Shown here piece after piece: positions 63,177-64,000 of a DNA stretch of 64,000 nucleotides. The notes beneath the pieces were generated by a model. That model was not told the origin of the DNA. It ran no database searches and saw only the letters and a program-made list of their open reading frames with translations. Location of the stretch: NCBI GenBank assembly GCA_016215155.1, contig JACRLQ010000008.1:19648-83647 (forward strand), given 5' to 3'. A program made the position numbers and the translations under genes. The stretch is from Nitrospirota bacterium. GTDB taxonomy: Bacteria; Nitrospirota; Thermodesulfovibrionia; Thermodesulfovibrionales; UBA6898. Numbering within the stretch: the stretch's first letter is position 1; each line of letters starts with the position of its first letter.

Positions 63177-64000
63177 ATGACACTCTGTATTGCATGGATA
63201 CGGCAAGACAACGAAAATCAGGAGCTGGTTTTTGCGACTGATAGCTGTCTCACAGGCAGCGGTGAGGTATGGAAGCACGGAGTAAAGCTGTTTGAGCTGC
63301 CCCGTAAGGATTGCCTGCTCTGCTTCGCTGGGGAAACCTTTAAAGCATATCCATTAATACTGAATTTTATTTCCTCCATCAAGTTCGACCAGAAGATTAT
63401 GAACCAGCACACCAACATCAGGGAGGTGCTGGACTATTTATGCTATACATTTACTGAATTAATCAATCAACTGACGGTCGAAATAGTGCCCGACCCGGCA
63501 GAAGATCCTCATGCTGCTGCTAAGTTCATTTATGGCGGCTGGAATTGGAAACTTCGGGTTTTCGAGTTTTGGGAAATATATTACGGCCCTGAGCAAAAGA
63601 AATTTTTGTATAAAGGCTTCAACAGCGATGACCCCCGCGCTTACCATATGATAGGCGATCATATTGGAGAGGCTGAGGAGCTGTTGATGGAAGAGCTTAC
63701 CAAAGCAAACAAGAAAATAAAAGGCAGCCTTGATATGGAGCCGCTTCTCGTGCTGTCTAAAATGGCGAGAGAAACAGAGAGCTTTCGTTCGATAGACGGG
63801 GCCTTGCAGGTAGCCAAGGTCTACTCTTCAGGCACAACAGAGTTTTTTGGCATTATGTGGCAATCATTAAAAGGGAAACACACATTCTTGGGCAGGGAAC
63901 TTAACCCATACATCAAACCGCAGATCCGCTTCATTGACCCTGATTCCGGCACTATATTAGACTTGGAATTGCCAAAAGATATTTCAGGCCTTAATATGGA
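63177..64000 (+). CDS. proteasome/HslV-like Ntn hydrolase, 3' end outside window
   Basis: An open frame of 274 codons that runs off the window, starting 3 bases after hsdS. The start MTLCIAWIR, then LVFATDSCLTG, EVWKHGVKLFEL and CLLCFAGETFKAYPLILNFI lines up with the first 60 residues of HslV and proteasome beta subunits. Thr2 matches the catalytic Thr1, Asp22 the conserved Asp17 and Lys37 the conserved Lys33. Later parts (YHMIGDHIGEAEELLMEEL) fit the second half of the fold less surely. The assignment is from motif reading only. Such a protein is not a known part of type I restriction systems; its place between hsdS and a presumed hsdR suggests an accessory defence role, perhaps proteolytic. 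The gene is AT-rich like its neighbours. Confidence 0.72.
   Translation, partial: MTLCIAWIRQDNENQELVFATDSCLTGSGEVWKHGVKLFELPRKDCLLCFAGETFKAYPLILNFISSIKFDQKIMNQHTNIREVLDYLCYTFTELINQLTVEIVPDPAEDPHAAAKFIYGGWNWKLRVFEFWEIYYGPEQKKFLYKGFNSDDPRAYHMIGDHIGEAEELLMEELTKANKKIKGSLDMEPLLVLSKMARETESFRSIDGALQVAKVYSSGTTEFFGIMWQSLKGKHTFLGRELNPYIKPQIRFIDPDSGTILDLELPKDISGLNM

Noticed and set aside
1..64000. tRNA or rRNA genes
   Set aside because: I looked through the gaps between genes for cloverleaf-like arms and conserved rRNA words and found none. The gaps are short.

Overview
The window is about 64 kb of gene-dense bacterial chromosome, moderately GC-rich, with short intergenic gaps and many start/stop overlaps. 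The gene set suggests an anaerobe or facultative chemolithotroph of the Nitrospirota (Thermodesulfovibrionia-like) or a deltaproteobacterial-type lineage. The pointers are a MetF/MetV methylene-tetrahydrofolate reductase operon with a fused flavin/Fe-S oxidoreductase, a CooT-type nickel protein, a nine-haem cytochrome, NuoEFG-like subunits tied to two-component proteins, and F0 subunits a and c encoded apart from the rest of the ATP synthase. The taxonomic placement is inference; no rRNA or tRNA gene was found.

Layout. 1-7.5 kb: an operon of a histidine kinase, a lone receiver, a receiver fused to a GcvH-like domain, a receiver fused to NuoE, then NuoF-like and NuoG-like subunits. This couples signalling to a soluble NADH-oxidising module. 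7.5-10.2 kb: HicBA, an exported sulfatase-modifying-factor-like protein, and a CooT/DUF3842 pair. 10.2-16 kb: a GAF-GGDEF diguanylate cyclase, a DHH-CBS-CCA-type nucleotidyltransferase and a DEAD-box helicase with a terminator-like hairpin in its leader. 16-20 kb: a cNMP-binding/rhodanese protein, an exported beta-propeller protein and an HAO-like nonahaem cytochrome c. 20.4-23.5 kb: an accessory patch with VapBC, an unrecognised AT-richer gene and HigBA.

23.5-34.2 kb: a large secreted orphan, the MetF/MetV/oxidoreductase operon, a second DEAD-box helicase and a polar amino-acid ABC transporter with a fused binding protein and permease. 34-36 kb: a thioesterase and a YkgJ-type protein. 35.5-53.3 kb: a long surface-polysaccharide region with GT2 and GT4 glycosyltransferases, a WbaP-type initiating transferase, a TPR membrane protein and a DUF2304/GT2 pair. 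It is interrupted by hisA-hisF.

53.6-60.2 kb: a MerR regulator divergent from atpB-atpE, an HD-GYP-like protein, a PAS/triple-GAF sensor, an HD hydrolase and ribF. 60.2-64 kb: an AT-richer type I restriction-modification cluster (hsdM, hsdS). It is followed by a gene, cut by the window end, that reads as a proteasome/HslV-like Ntn hydrolase.

The most unusual signals are the receiver-NuoE and receiver-GcvH fusions at the start, the MetVF partner protein that merges GltD, ferredoxin and MvhD-like parts, and the proteasome-like protein inside the restriction-modification locus. Several dispersed palindromic repeats sit between genes, and one runs into the 3' end of a coding sequence.
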